Shown here piece after piece: positions 51,010 through 59,014 of a stretch of DNA of 60,139 nt (positions are counted from its first letter, which is position 1; each line of letters starts with the position of its first letter). Made by a program: the position numbers and the translations under genes. The stretch is from Mycobacterium sp. E2479 (GTDB taxonomy: Bacteria > Actinomycetota > Actinomycetes > Mycobacteriales > Mycobacteriaceae), in the NCBI RefSeq assembly GCF_001667925.1, contig NZ_LZJR01000072.1, positions 1-60,139 of the forward strand, written 5' to 3'. The notes beneath the pieces were generated by a model, which ran no database searches, was not told the origin of the DNA, and saw only the letters and a program-made list of their open reading frames with translations.

Positions 51010-53727
51010 CTAATGCGCGGCGGAGTCCCAACTGCGCCCGTAACCCACCGAGACCTCCAGCGGGACGTCCAGCGGATACGCCCCGCCCATCTTGTCGCGT
51101 ACCAGCGCCTCGAGCTGTGCCCGCTCGCCGGGCGCGACCTCGAACAGCAGCTCGTCGTGCACTTGGAGCAGGATCCGCGACGAAAGCCCTGCATCGCGGA
51201 TCGCCTTGTCGACCTCGAGCATCGCCACCTTGATGATGTCGGCCGCGCTGCCCTGGATAGGCGCGTTGAGCGCCGCGCGTTCGGCGGCTTCGCGCACCTG
51301 ACGGTTGCTGCTGTCGAGTTCGGGGAGGTAGCGCCGGCGGCCGAAGACCGTTGACGTGTAACCGTCTTTGCGGGCCTGCTCCACGACGTCCATCAGGTAG
51401 TCGCGCACCCCGCCGAACCGCGCGAAGTATTGCTCCATCTGGTCTTTGGCTTCTTCGGTGGAGATCTTCAACTGGGCGGAAAGTCCGTAGGCGCTCAATC
51501 CGTAGGCCAGACCGTAGGACATCGCCTTGACCCGGCGGCGCAACTCGGCGGTGACCTCTTCGATCGGCACGCCGAATGCCCGGGAGGCGACGAACGAGTG
51601 CAGGTCCTCCCCGGTGTTGAACGCCTCAATAAGGCCTGCGTCCTTGGACAGATGAGCCATGATGCGCATCTCGATCTGGCTGTAGTCCGCCGTCATCAGC
51701 TCGCTATAGCCCTCACCGACGACGAACGCATCGCGGATCCGCCGCCCCGCCTCGGTGCGGATCGGGATGTTCTGCAGATTCGGCTCGGTCGAGGACAATC
51801 TGCCCGTCGCGGCGATGGTCTGGTTGAACGTGGTGTGGATGCGCCCGTCCGAGGCCACCGAGTTGAGCAATCCGTCGACGGTGACTTTGAGCCGGGTGGC
51901 ATCGCGGTGGGCCAGCAGATGCTGCAGGAACGGGTGGCCGGTCTTGTCGAAAAGCGACTGCAGGGCATCGGCGTCGGTGGTGTAGCCGGTCTTGGTGCGC
52001 TTGGTCTTTGGCATCTCCAGCTCGTCGAAAAGCACGGTCTGCAACTGCTTCGGCGAGCCCAGGTTGATCTGCTTGCCGATCACCGCGTACGCCGCCTCGG
52101 CCGCGTCGCGGATCTGGTGGGCGAAATCGCTTTGCAGCTCGTTGAGCAGATCCAAATCGACTGCGATGCCGGCGTTTTCCATGCGCGCCAGCACTGCCTG
52201 CACCGGCAGCTCCATACCGCTCAGCAACGAGGTGGAGTTGATGCGGGCCAACTCCTCGTCGAGCGCGTCGGCCAGATCCAGTACGGCCACGGCGCGCAGG
52301 ATCAGCGTCTGTACCGCCTGCTCGTCGGTGCCCTCGGTATCATCGAGCAACGAAAGTTGTTGCTGTTGGGGGTTTTCGGCGCGAAGTTCGCGGCGCAGGT
52401 AGCGCAGCGAAAGGTCATCGAGGGAGAAGCTGCGCTGCCCGGGGCGCACCAGGTAGGCCGCCAGCGCCGTGTCGGAGGTGACGCCCGCCAGCGTCCAGCC
52501 TCGCCCGGCCAGGTCGTGCATCGCCAGCTTGGCCTCGTGCAGCGCCTTGGGCGGACCGGGGTCGGCCAGCCAAGATGCCAGCGCCGCTTCGTCTTCGGGA
52601 TCAAGCGTCGCGGTGTCGATGTAGCGGCCCTCGCCGTCGGCGGAGACGATGGCCAGCGCGGTGGCGTCGGCGTCGTAGGCCAGGTGGGTGCCGACGACGG
52701 CCAGGCCGAACCGCTTTCCCGAACTGTGCTCGGCCAGCCACACGGCCAACTCGCCGGGTTCCAGCGCCCCGCCGCGCACGTCGAAGCCCTCGTCGACCTC
52801 GGGCTCCACCGCGGCGAGCGTTTCGAACAACCGGTCCCGCAACACCCGGAACTCCAGGTCGTCGAAGAGCCGGTGAATCTGGTCGCGATCCCACGGCTGC
52901 AGGCGCAGCGTGTCCGGGGTCTGGGCCAGCGGCACGTCTTTGACGAGATCGGTCAGCTCACGGTTGCGGATGACGCTGGCCAGGTGTTCGCGCAGCGCGT
53001 CGCCCACCTTGCCGCGTACGGAGTCGACGTTGTCGACCAGCCCCTGCAGCGACCCGTACTCGCCGATCCATTTGGAGGCGGTCTTCTCGCCCACGCCGGG
53101 GATGCCGGGCAGGTTGTCGCTGGGATCGCCGCGCAGGGCGGCGAAGTCGGGATACTGCGCGGGCGTCAGCCCATACTTTTCGACGACGGCATCCGGGGTG
53201 AAACGGGTCAATTCGCTGACCCCCTTGCGGGGATAGAGCACCGTCACGTTGTCGCTGACCAACTGCAACGAGTCGCGGTCGCCGGTGACCACCAGCACCC
53301 GATAGCCCTCCTTTTCGGCCTGCGTGGCCAGGGTCGCGATCAGGTCGTCTGCCTCGAATCCCTCCTCGGCGAGCACGGTGATGCCCAATGCCGCGAGGAC
53401 TTCCTTGGTGATGTCGATCTGGCCGCGAAACTCGTCGGGCGTCGCCGACCGGTTGGCCTTGTACTCCGGGTAGCGCTCGGAGCGGAAGGTCTGCCGGGAC
53501 ACGTCGAACGCCGCGGCAATGTGGGTCGGGGCCTCGTCGCGCAGCAGGTTGATCAGCATGGCGGTGAAGCCGTAGACCGCGTTGGTGGTCAGCCCGCCGC
53601 GGGTTTTGAAGTTCTCGGCGGGCAGCGCATAGAACGCCCGAAACGCCAGCGAGTTGCCATCCAGCAACATCAGCGTCGGCGCGGTCTGTTCCTCGCTGGC
53701 CTTCGTAGTGGTTTTCGTGGCGGGCAC
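51010..53727 (-). CDS. polA: DNA polymerase I
   Basis: 905 residues. N-terminal 5'-3' exonuclease (LLDGNSLAFRAFYALP; DDLIATLA; GDRDSLQLV; GIPGVGEKTA), a degenerate 3'-5' exonuclease domain lacking the metal-binding DxE, and a polymerase domain with motif A (TADYSQIEMRIMAHLS), O-helix (RRRVKAMSYGLAYGLS) and motif C (LQVHDELLFE). As in other mycobacteria it should polymerise and remove flaps but not proofread. I start at GTG 53727 (VPATKTTTKASEEQ), giving the length of the M. tuberculosis protein; upstream in-frame codons reach 53745. Confidence 0.96.
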   Translation of the reverse strand: MPATKTTTKASEEQTAPTLMLLDGNSLAFRAFYALPAENFKTRGGLTTNAVYGFTAMLINLLRDEAPTHIAAAFDVSRQTFRSERYPEYKANRSATPDEFRGQIDITKEVLAALGITVLAEEGFEADDLIATLATQAEKEGYRVLVVTGDRDSLQLVSDNVTVLYPRKGVSELTRFTPDAVVEKYGLTPAQYPDFAALRGDPSDNLPGIPGVGEKTASKWIGEYGSLQGLVDNVDSVRGKVGDALREHLASVIRNRELTDLVKDVPLAQTPDTLRLQPWDRDQIHRLFDDLEFRVLRDRLFETLAAVEPEVDEGFDVRGGALEPGELAVWLAEHSSGKRFGLAVVGTHLAYDADATALAIVSADGEGRYIDTATLDPEDEAALASWLADPGPPKALHEAKLAMHDLAGRGWTLAGVTSDTALAAYLVRPGQRSFSLDDLSLRYLRRELRAENPQQQQLSLLDDTEGTDEQAVQTLILRAVAVLDLADALDEELARINSTSLLSGMELPVQAVLARMENAGIAVDLDLLNELQSDFAHQIRDAAEAAYAVIGKQINLGSPKQLQTVLFDELEMPKTKRTKTGYTTDADALQSLFDKTGHPFLQHLLAHRDATRLKVTVDGLLNSVASDGRIHTTFNQTIAATGRLSSTEPNLQNIPIRTEAGRRIRDAFVVGEGYSELMTADYSQIEMRIMAHLSKDAGLIEAFNTGEDLHSFVASRAFGVPIEEVTAELRRRVKAMSYGLAYGLSAYGLSAQLKISTEEAKDQMEQYFARFGGVRDYLMDVVEQARKDGYTSTVFGRRRYLPELDSSNRQVREAAERAALNAPIQGSAADIIKVAMLEVDKAIRDAGLSSRILLQVHDELLFEVAPGERAQLEALVRDKMGGAYPLDVPLEVSVGYGRSWDSAAH

Positions 53728-53834
53728 GGGTCTCACTCTAGGCACCCGGTGTGACGAGCTGGGCGCCCCGACGGTGCCACCGGCCGAACTGCAACACGTT
53801 TCAGTTTTGGCCGCGGCCTCGGTAGTCTGACCCA

Positions 53835-54278
53835 GTGCCAGAGGTCACCAGCCAAGAACCCGCGATCGACGGGTGGTTCGCCACCGACGACGCCGGAAAT
53901 CCCCATCTGATCGGCAGCAAGTGCCCCCAGTGCGGCACCTACGTCTTCCCGCCGCGGGAGAACAACTGCCCCAACCCGGCCTGCGCCGGCGACGCCCTAG
54001 AGCCCGTCGCTTTGTCGACCCGGGGGACGCTGTGGAGCTACACCGAGAACCGGTACCCGCCGCCCGCGCCCTACCCGGCGGCGGACCTCTTTGAGCCGTT
54101 CGCCATTGCTACCGTGGAGCTGGCCGACGAGGGGATCATCGTGCTCGGCAAGGTGGTGGACGGCACGCTGGCCGCGGACCTGAAGGTCGGCATGGAGATG
54201 GAGCTGGCCACCATGACCCTGTTCACCGACGACAACGGTGTCGAACGCCTCGTGCACGCGTGGAGGATCGCATCGTGA
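53835..54278 (+). CDS. DUF35 / zinc-ribbon OB-fold acyl-CoA-associated protein (Rv1628c-like)
   Basis: 147 residues: a rubredoxin-like zinc ribbon (KCPQCGTYVFPPRENNCPNPAC) then an OB-fold (TRGTLWSYTENRY..VLGKVVDGTLAADLKVGMEMEL). DUF35 proteins form complexes with thiolase-like partners, and one is encoded immediately downstream with a GTGA overlap. Start GTG 53835. Confidence 0.9.
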   Translation: MPEVTSQEPAIDGWFATDDAGNPHLIGSKCPQCGTYVFPPRENNCPNPACAGDALEPVALSTRGTLWSYTENRYPPPAPYPAADLFEPFAIATVELADEGIIVLGKVVDGTLAADLKVGMEMELATMTLFTDDNGVERLVHAWRIAS

Positions 54279-55477
54279 GTAATCCCGAACCCCTCTACAT
54301 CCTTGGCGCGGGAATGCACCCCTGGGGCAAATGGGGCCGCGACTTCACCGAATACGGCGTGGTCGCCGCCCGCGCGGCGCTGGCCGAGGCCGGGCTGGAC
54401 TGGCGGCAAATCCAGATGGTCGCCGGCGCAGACACCATCCGCAACGGCTACCCCGGCTTCATCGCGGGGTCGACGTTCGCCCAGAAACTCGGCTGGAACG
54501 GTGTGCCGGTCAGCTCGAGCTACGCCGCCTGCGCCAGCGGTTCGCAGGCGCTGCAGAGCGCCCGCGCCCACATCCTGGCCGGGTTCTGTGACGTCGCTCT
54601 GGTCGTCGGCGCCGACACCACGCCGAAGGGCGCGTTCGCGCCGGTCGGCGGCGAGCGCAAGAACGACCCCGACTGGCAGCGCTTCCACCTCATCGGTGCG
54701 ATGAACCCGGTGTACTTCGCGCTGCTCGCGCGGCGCCGGATGGATCTCTACGGTGCGACCTCCGAGGACTTCGCTCGGGTGAAGGTCAAGAACTCCCAGC
54801 ACGGCCTGCAGAACCCGAATGCGCGCTACCGCAAGGAATCGTCCGTCGACGACGTGCTGGCCAGTCCCGTAGTCTCCGATCCGCTACGGCAGCTGGACAT
54901 CTGCGCCACCTCGGACGGCGCCGCGGCGCTGATCGTCGCCAGCGCCGAGTTCGCTCGCAAGCACCTGGGCTCGCTTGACGGCGTGCCGTCGGTGCGTGCG
55001 GTCAGCACGGTCACTCCCCGCTACCCGCAGCATCTGCCCGAATTGCCGGATATCGCAACGGATTCCACCGCCGTCGTGGCCGCGCCCGAGCGGGTGTTCA
55101 AGGACCAGATCCTCGACGCGGCGTACGCCGAGGCGGGCATCGGGCCCGAGGACGTGAGCCTGGCCGAGGTCTACGACCTGTCCACCGCGCTGGAACTCGA
55201 CTGGTACGAGCACCTGGGGTTGTGCCCCAAGGGTGAAGCCGAGGAGCTGCTGCGCACTGGCGCCACCACGATCGGCGGCAGGGTTCCGGTCAACCCGTCG
55301 GGCGGGCTGGCGTGCTTCGGCGAGGCCATTCCCGCCCAGGCGATCGCACAGGTCTGCGAGCTGACCTGGCAGCTGCGGGGCCAGGCCACCGGCCGGCAGG
55401 TGGAGAACGCCAAGGTCGGCGTCACGGCCAACCAAGGCCTCTTCGGGCACGGGTCTTCGGTGATCGTCGCCCGCTAG
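54275..55477 (+). CDS. thiolase-like lipid-transfer protein (SCPx-type, Rv1627c-like)
   Basis: 400 residues, thiolase fold. The nucleophile-loop Cys is in YAACASGSQALQSA (about residue 90); the C-terminal half has NPSGGLACFGEAIPAQAIAQ, corresponding to the catalytic-His loop, and GLFGHGSSVIV at the end. It is annotated elsewhere as non-specific lipid-transfer protein; with DUF35 it may form a thiolase or aldolase acting on sterol or fatty side chains. GTG 54275 overlaps the DUF35 stop by four bases. Confidence 0.9.
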   Translation: MSNPEPLYILGAGMHPWGKWGRDFTEYGVVAARAALAEAGLDWRQIQMVAGADTIRNGYPGFIAGSTFAQKLGWNGVPVSSSYAACASGSQALQSARAHILAGFCDVALVVGADTTPKGAFAPVGGERKNDPDWQRFHLIGAMNPVYFALLARRRMDLYGATSEDFARVKVKNSQHGLQNPNARYRKESSVDDVLASPVVSDPLRQLDICATSDGAAALIVASAEFARKHLGSLDGVPSVRAVSTVTPRYPQHLPELPDIATDSTAVVAAPERVFKDQILDAAYAEAGIGPEDVSLAEVYDLSTALELDWYEHLGLCPKGEAEELLRTGATTIGGRVPVNPSGGLACFGEAIPAQAIAQVCELTWQLRGQATGRQVENAKVGVTANQGLFGHGSSVIVAR

Positions 55478-55502
55478 GGTCTACGGCCGCCGGCGATCAG
55501 GC

Positions 55503-55596
55503 CACGGCTTTCAGTGTGCAAGCACGGCTTTCAGTGTGCGAGCACGGCGGCCGGCGTCGGCGTGTCGTCGCCACCAGCGCACACTGAACGCCGTGG
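55503..55596. terminator. tandem/inverted repeat between convergent genes
   Basis: CACGGCTTTCAGTGTGCAAG (55503) is followed by CACGGCTTTCAGTGTGCGAG (55523): two 20-bp tandem copies. At 55578-55596 the complement CGCACACTGAACGCCGTGG occurs. The second copy and this arm pair over about 18 bp with one mismatch, forming a long hairpin with a GC-rich loop between the stops of the thiolase gene and pdtaR. Probably a bidirectional terminator or a dispersed mycobacterial palindrome. Confidence 0.6.
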
Positions 55597-55604
55597 GTTC
55601 ACAC

Positions 55605-56222
55605 TCAAGCGTCTTTGGACGGATCCAAGGTCTCCAGGACGACTTCGGCCACCCGCTTCATCGTGGTCCTGCGGTCCATCGCGGCCCGTTGAATCCACTT
55701 GAAGGCCTCGGGCTCGGTCATGCCCTGCTCGCTCTGCAGTAACCCTTTCGCGCGCTCGACGAGCTTGCGGGTCTCCAGCCGGTCGGACAACGTGGCAACC
55801 TCGCGTTCCAGCTCGGTGATCTCGCTGAAGCGGCTGACAGCCAATTCGATGGCCGGGATGAGGTCGCTGATGGTGAACGGCTTCACCAGGTAGGCCATGG
55901 CGCCGGCGTCCCGCGCCCGCTCCACCAAGTCACGCTGGCTGAACGCGGTCAACACCACAATCGGCGCGATGCGCTTACTGGCTATCTCCGAGGCCGCGTC
56001 GATGCCGTCGCGACGCGGCATCTTCACATCCATGATCACCAGATCCGGCTGATGGCGCTCGGCCAGTTCGACGGCTTCCTGTCCGTCGCCGGCCTCACCG
56101 ACGATCTCGTAACCCTCTTCCCGGAGCATCTCGGCGAGGTCCATTCGGATGAGCGCTTCGTCTTCAGCGATCAGGACCCGGCGCGGCACAGCGGCGTCGG
56201 TGTCGGTCGTGGGGCCTGTCAT
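55605..56222 (-). CDS. pdtaR: two-component response regulator with RNA-binding ANTAR domain
   Basis: 205 residues. Receiver domain (residues 14-130) with phospho-acceptor Asp65 (LVIMDVKMPRRDG), acidic pair Glu20-Asp21, Thr at VVLTAFSQ and Lys in AYLVKPF. A coiled coil (ELEREVATLSDRLETRKLVERAKGLL) leads into a C-terminal ANTAR domain (GLLQSEQGMTEPEAFKWIQRAAM) that binds tandem RNA hairpins and acts on transcription termination. The orthologue is Rv1626, phosphorylated by PdtaS, whose gene is elsewhere. Confidence 0.96.
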   Translation of the reverse strand: MTGPTTDTDAAVPRRVLIAEDEALIRMDLAEMLREEGYEIVGEAGDGQEAVELAERHQPDLVIMDVKMPRRDGIDAASEIASKRIAPIVVLTAFSQRDLVERARDAGAMAYLVKPFTISDLIPAIELAVSRFSEITELEREVATLSDRLETRKLVERAKGLLQSEQGMTEPEAFKWIQRAAMDRRTTMKRVAEVVLETLDPSKDA

Positions 56223-56334
56223 GACGGATATTGTGTCGTGAACGCCTCAGACCAGCGACCTCGGGGGCGGTGAGGCAGGTGGGCACTCATGATCCTCTAT
56301 GGTGGGAGGCTGCCTCTAAGGTAAGAGGCCGCAT

Positions 56335-56408
56335 GCCCTCGTATCCCAACTGGCAGAGGAAACGGATTCAAAACCCGTACAGTGTGAGTTCGAATCTCAC
56401 CGAGGGCA
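56335..56408 (+). tRNA. leuT: tRNA-Leu (anticodon CAA)
   Basis: Complete 74-nt cloverleaf without encoded CCA: acceptor GCCCTCG/CGAGGGC with discriminator A, D arm TCC..GGA with GG in the loop, anticodon stem ACGGA/CCCGT and loop TTCAAAA (CAA at 56369-56371), T arm GTGAG-TTCGAAT-CTCAC. Two oddities: the variable region is only five bases (ACAGT), not the long arm usual for leucine tRNAs, and the last anticodon-stem pair is A.C. The symbol follows recollection of a leucine tRNA next to Rv1626. Its 3' end is repeated at 58060. Confidence 0.85.
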
Positions 56409-56412
56409 CTCA
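56386..56412 (+). repeat. attachment-site-like direct repeat, left copy (3' end of tRNA-Leu)
   Basis: From the T stem through the acceptor stem, bases 56386-56406 are identical to 58060-58080. After one mismatch (C/G) the bases ACTCA also match. A repeat of a tRNA 3' end is the usual scar of tRNA-targeted integration. Confidence 0.85.
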
Positions 56413-56812
56413 TGCTGTGGACGCGGTTGGTACTTGCTAATCGTTGACAAGGCCCCTGATCCCCTTTGCCATTGCCCCCTCAGCTTCCGACCAGTCGATT
56501 ACCAGATTGGAATCTCGCAAAAACTCCGTACGTCTATGGAATTTCGGTGCTAGAGAGCGCCAACTGCCGGCACCCGGCCCCAGATGGTCTCTGCGTCCCA
56601 TTTACGCCCACGCGGCAGGAGGGACTGGCATCGGTCGGCCGGCACCGGGACCTCGAGCGCCATATTCTGGCGCGCAGTTTTTGACGGCAGCGGCCTCACG
56701 GGCGACATGCTCACCGTCCCTGAAAACGTCGCCGCCGAACGTTGCGGATACGTCGTACCGCGTCACCGACCGTGAGCGGATGGAGTTCTGATGTGTCCCA
56801 GCAGCTCCCGCT
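56409..56812. other. left part of the island, no supported gene
   Basis: About 400 bp. Open frames of 72 and 115 codons exist on the plus strand (56466-56684, 56444-56791), but neither shows recognisable composition or a ribosome-binding site. Confidence 0.5.
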
Positions 56813-57064
56813 CTAGGGTTGCGGTGGTGGCACGACGGGTCGGCACGTATTGGCCCCCGGGTCCCACCAGTTACCGGGACCGCAATCCTGCGGCGGCGGT
56901 GCCCCCAACGGCTGGCAAGCATTGGCCCCCGGGTTCCACCAATTGCCCGGACCACAATCTGGCGGTTGAGCCGAGCTCATCCCCGGAGACACCGCTGCCA
57001 CGTACGCCATGGGCGCTATTGCCATCATGACGACGCCCGCCATGCGGCGAATAAGCATGCTCAT
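56813..57064 (-). CDS. small secreted protein with a duplicated Cys/Trp motif
   Basis: 83 residues. ATG 57064 has GGAGG seven bases upstream. A signal peptide (MLIRRMAGVVMMAIAPMAYVAA, cleavage near SSAQ) is followed by two copies of a motif: DCGPGNWWNPGANACQPL and DCGPGNWWDPGANTCRPV, separated by GAPPPQ and ending in PPPQP. Each copy has two Cys and a WW pair. I do not recognise a named family; the pattern looks like a small disulphide-stapled binding module. Confidence 0.75.
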   Translation of the reverse strand: MSMLIRRMAGVVMMAIAPMAYVAAVSPGMSSAQPPDCGPGNWWNPGANACQPLGAPPPQDCGPGNWWDPGANTCRPVVPPPQP

Positions 57065-57754
57065 CAAAGGACCTCCCATCAGGAACCTGTAGATCTAAAT
57101 ATTGACCTTGACCCTGAGTTTTAAACTGCCGACTCGGTTTGCGCCGCGCCCGCCGAAAAGGGGGTATGGAAATCTCAGCAAATGACCATCCAGCCGAGCC
57201 AGAGGCTGCAGCAGTATTTCGCCAGAAAAAATCAGCTTCACATGTGACATTGAAAACTCGTTTGCGAGAAGCGTCAGGAGCCCTCGGCTCCGCGAGCCCC
57301 TTCCCTCGAGATGCAACCGCCCCCATCGTATTTGAGAGTAACGATGACACTCGCCCAATGGACGCACCCGATACACCCGCGCGGGTAAGGCAGTAAAGCG
57401 CAAAGCCGCCGAAAGCGATTACCAACGAACCAGATATCGTGGTCCCGGCCTTCCCGTTGCCGCTCTGCCGTCTGCAGCGCTCAGTGCCGCTGCTGCACCG
57501 CCTGATTCGTCATACGGCGGATATGGCTGTGCGCACTGAGCACGACGCTGCGCCAGCCGCGGCCGAACGTCCCGGTCTGACAGCGGTAGCGCTCTCGTCG
57601 GGCCATCCTCGACGACCCTCAACCGTGCCGGTCCAGCCGGCAGTCGCGTCAACTCGTGGCGACTCTGAACACCCTATGCAGGCTGACGCATCGCCGCGGG
57701 AAATGGCGGTCGTCAAGTCAATGACGAACGGGTGGGCAATGCACCAATCAGCCG
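57065..57754. other. central part of the island, no supported gene
   Basis: About 690 bp, lower GC. A plus-strand frame from ATG 57166 (MEISANDHPAEPEAAAVF, to 57396) is possible but has no Shine-Dalgarno and no recognisable features. Nothing else is supported. Confidence 0.4.
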
Positions 57755-57877
57755 TCAGAGGCCAGGGGCCGGGCCAAGGACATGGGGTGCAAGGTCAATC
57801 GTTATGCAGCCCGACGATCCCAGCATCACACCGCTCAGGACTACGGCCGCTGCAACAGCTTTCAATATTTTTTTCAT
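57755..57877 (-). CDS. 40-residue exported peptide, possible lipopeptide
   Basis: ATG 57877 with AGGAAGG upstream. The product starts MKKILKAVAAAVVLSGVMLG, continues SSGCITIDLAPH and ends VLGPAPGL. Basic N-terminus, hydrophobic core and a Cys after SSG resemble a lipoprotein signal (lipobox-like GSSGC), leaving a 17-residue mature peptide. It could be a truncated gene or a true micropeptide. Confidence 0.5.
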   Translation of the reverse strand: MKKILKAVAAAVVLSGVMLGSSGCITIDLAPHVLGPAPGL

Positions 57878-58325
57878 CGATCACACCTTCCTGCTGGTGA
57901 GATGACAGCGGGAAATGAATTACCGCCGGTTGCCTGATGCTATCGCTGTCTTTTGACGTGTGTGGAATATTGCTCAAACCGCTGGAAAGGTTTTTGTGTT
58001 GGCGACTCGAAGTGCACGCCAATACTGCCCGTCGCCGCATGCCGATTTCGTCCAAAATAGAGTTCGAATCTCACCGAGGGGACTCAGCTTGTATGACAAG
58101 TAGGCAGCCGCACGCGCGCTCGGCCGGCGTCCGGAACATGCGGCGAGCGCGGTTCCGGGCAGCCGCGAGGAGCGTGCTGCTAATTCACTAACTTGGGAAA
58201 TGCTATGCGGCCCTTGACATAAGCCCCTACCAGTCCTGACAAAAGCCATGATGGCCGCAGCCGAGAATTGCTTAAGCACGATCGTTCACAAAACGGGATC
58301 CCCCGGCATTCAGGTCGTACAGATG
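57878..58325. other. right end of the island and spacer to the methyltransferase gene
   Basis: About 450 bp containing the right tRNA-end repeat. A minus-strand frame (58279-57974) crosses the repeat; its middle is simply the antisense of the tRNA end, so I do not call it. Nothing else is recognised. Confidence 0.5.
58060..58086 (+). repeat. attachment-site-like direct repeat, right copy
   Basis: Identical to 56386-56406 for 21 bases and, after one mismatch, for five more. No other tRNA part precedes it (upstream is CCAAAATA), so this is a fragment, not a second tRNA gene. Confidence 0.85.
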
Positions 58326-59000
58326 TCACCACATGCACGGGACGAGGCGGTAGCGAACCTTTTCTGTGTATTCGCGGTATCCGTCTAACTCGTTTCGGAG
58401 AAGCTGTTCTTCGTCTCTTATACGCAACGCGAGCATGATCACGCCGGGCATGCCGAAGACGAGTCCCCAGTAGGAACCGAGCGCCAACGGGATGCCGAGC
58501 ATCATGATGACGTTGCCGGAGTACATGGGGTGGCGCACCAGCCCATATAGCCCGGTGGAAGTCAGCTTTTGGTCTGATTCGACCCGGACTGTGGCGCTCG
58601 CATAGCTGTTTTGAATGACCACGAGCATCACCACACTGAGTCCAGCGACTGCCAGAACATCGCCGACCAAACAGATTACGGTTGGTGCTCCCGACCAACC
58701 AAAGCGATGGTCAAGGGCGCTGAGCACGACCGTTGCGGCGAGCGACAGGTACCAGCCGACGATGATGACCTTCTGCGCACTTCGGGTCTCTGCTGTTGGC
58801 CCACCACGCGTCCGCCTCTGAAGCACCGTGGGGTTGGTCCGCAGCAGGAAGACGCCAAGCATCCATGTCGAAAGAGAAGTTACCGTCAGAAAAACCCACG
58901 CTTGCCAATAATCGAGGGTGCCGGCAGTCCCAAACACGAGCAAGCCGAACACGACAGGGTCAATCAGCCCGGATACCAACGTTTTGAGAATGGATTTCAC
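58326..59000 (-). CDS. isoprenylcysteine carboxyl methyltransferase-like membrane protein
   Basis: 224 residues with about five membrane helices and the ICMT/PEMT-type SAM motif GLYGLVRHPMYSGNVIMMLG (RHPMY) followed by the C-terminal RIRDEEQLLRNELDGYREYTEKVRYRLVP. Family members methylate carboxyl or amino groups on lipid-like substrates at the membrane. GTG 59000 (VKSILKTLVSG) has AAGGAG five bases upstream; GTG 59018 overlaps the NRPS stop. It directly follows the NRPS gene, suggesting it modifies the NRPS product. Confidence 0.8.
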   Translation of the reverse strand: MKSILKTLVSGLIDPVVFGLLVFGTAGTLDYWQAWVFLTVTSLSTWMLGVFLLRTNPTVLQRRTRGGPTAETRSAQKVIIVGWYLSLAATVVLSALDHRFGWSGAPTVICLVGDVLAVAGLSVVMLVVIQNSYASATVRVESDQKLTSTGLYGLVRHPMYSGNVIMMLGIPLALGSYWGLVFGMPGVIMLALRIRDEEQLLRNELDGYREYTEKVRYRLVPCMW

Positions 59001-59014
59001 CGACTCTCCTTGAT

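Larger units (their letters stand above)
56407..58080. mobile_element. 1.67-kb tRNA-Leu-bounded island without integrase
   Basis: DNA between the two 3'-tRNA repeats. It is visibly lower in GC than the flanks (for example around 57090-57260), gene-poor, and contains two short genes for exported peptides on the minus strand. I see no integrase, excisionase or replication gene, so it is either a decayed element, one end of a larger deleted island, or a satellite moved by an integrase encoded elsewhere. Confidence 0.65.

Noticed and set aside
51430..53754. 774-codon open frame on the plus strand
   Set aside because: Antisense shadow of polA, which has all catalytic motifs on the minus strand.
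58060..58086. Second tRNA gene
   Set aside because: Only the T arm and acceptor 3' strand are present; the upstream sequence has no D or anticodon arm.
57974..58279. 101-codon minus-strand ORF across the right tRNA-end repeat
   Set aside because: Its middle is just the reverse complement of the tRNA fragment, and it lacks a ribosome-binding site.
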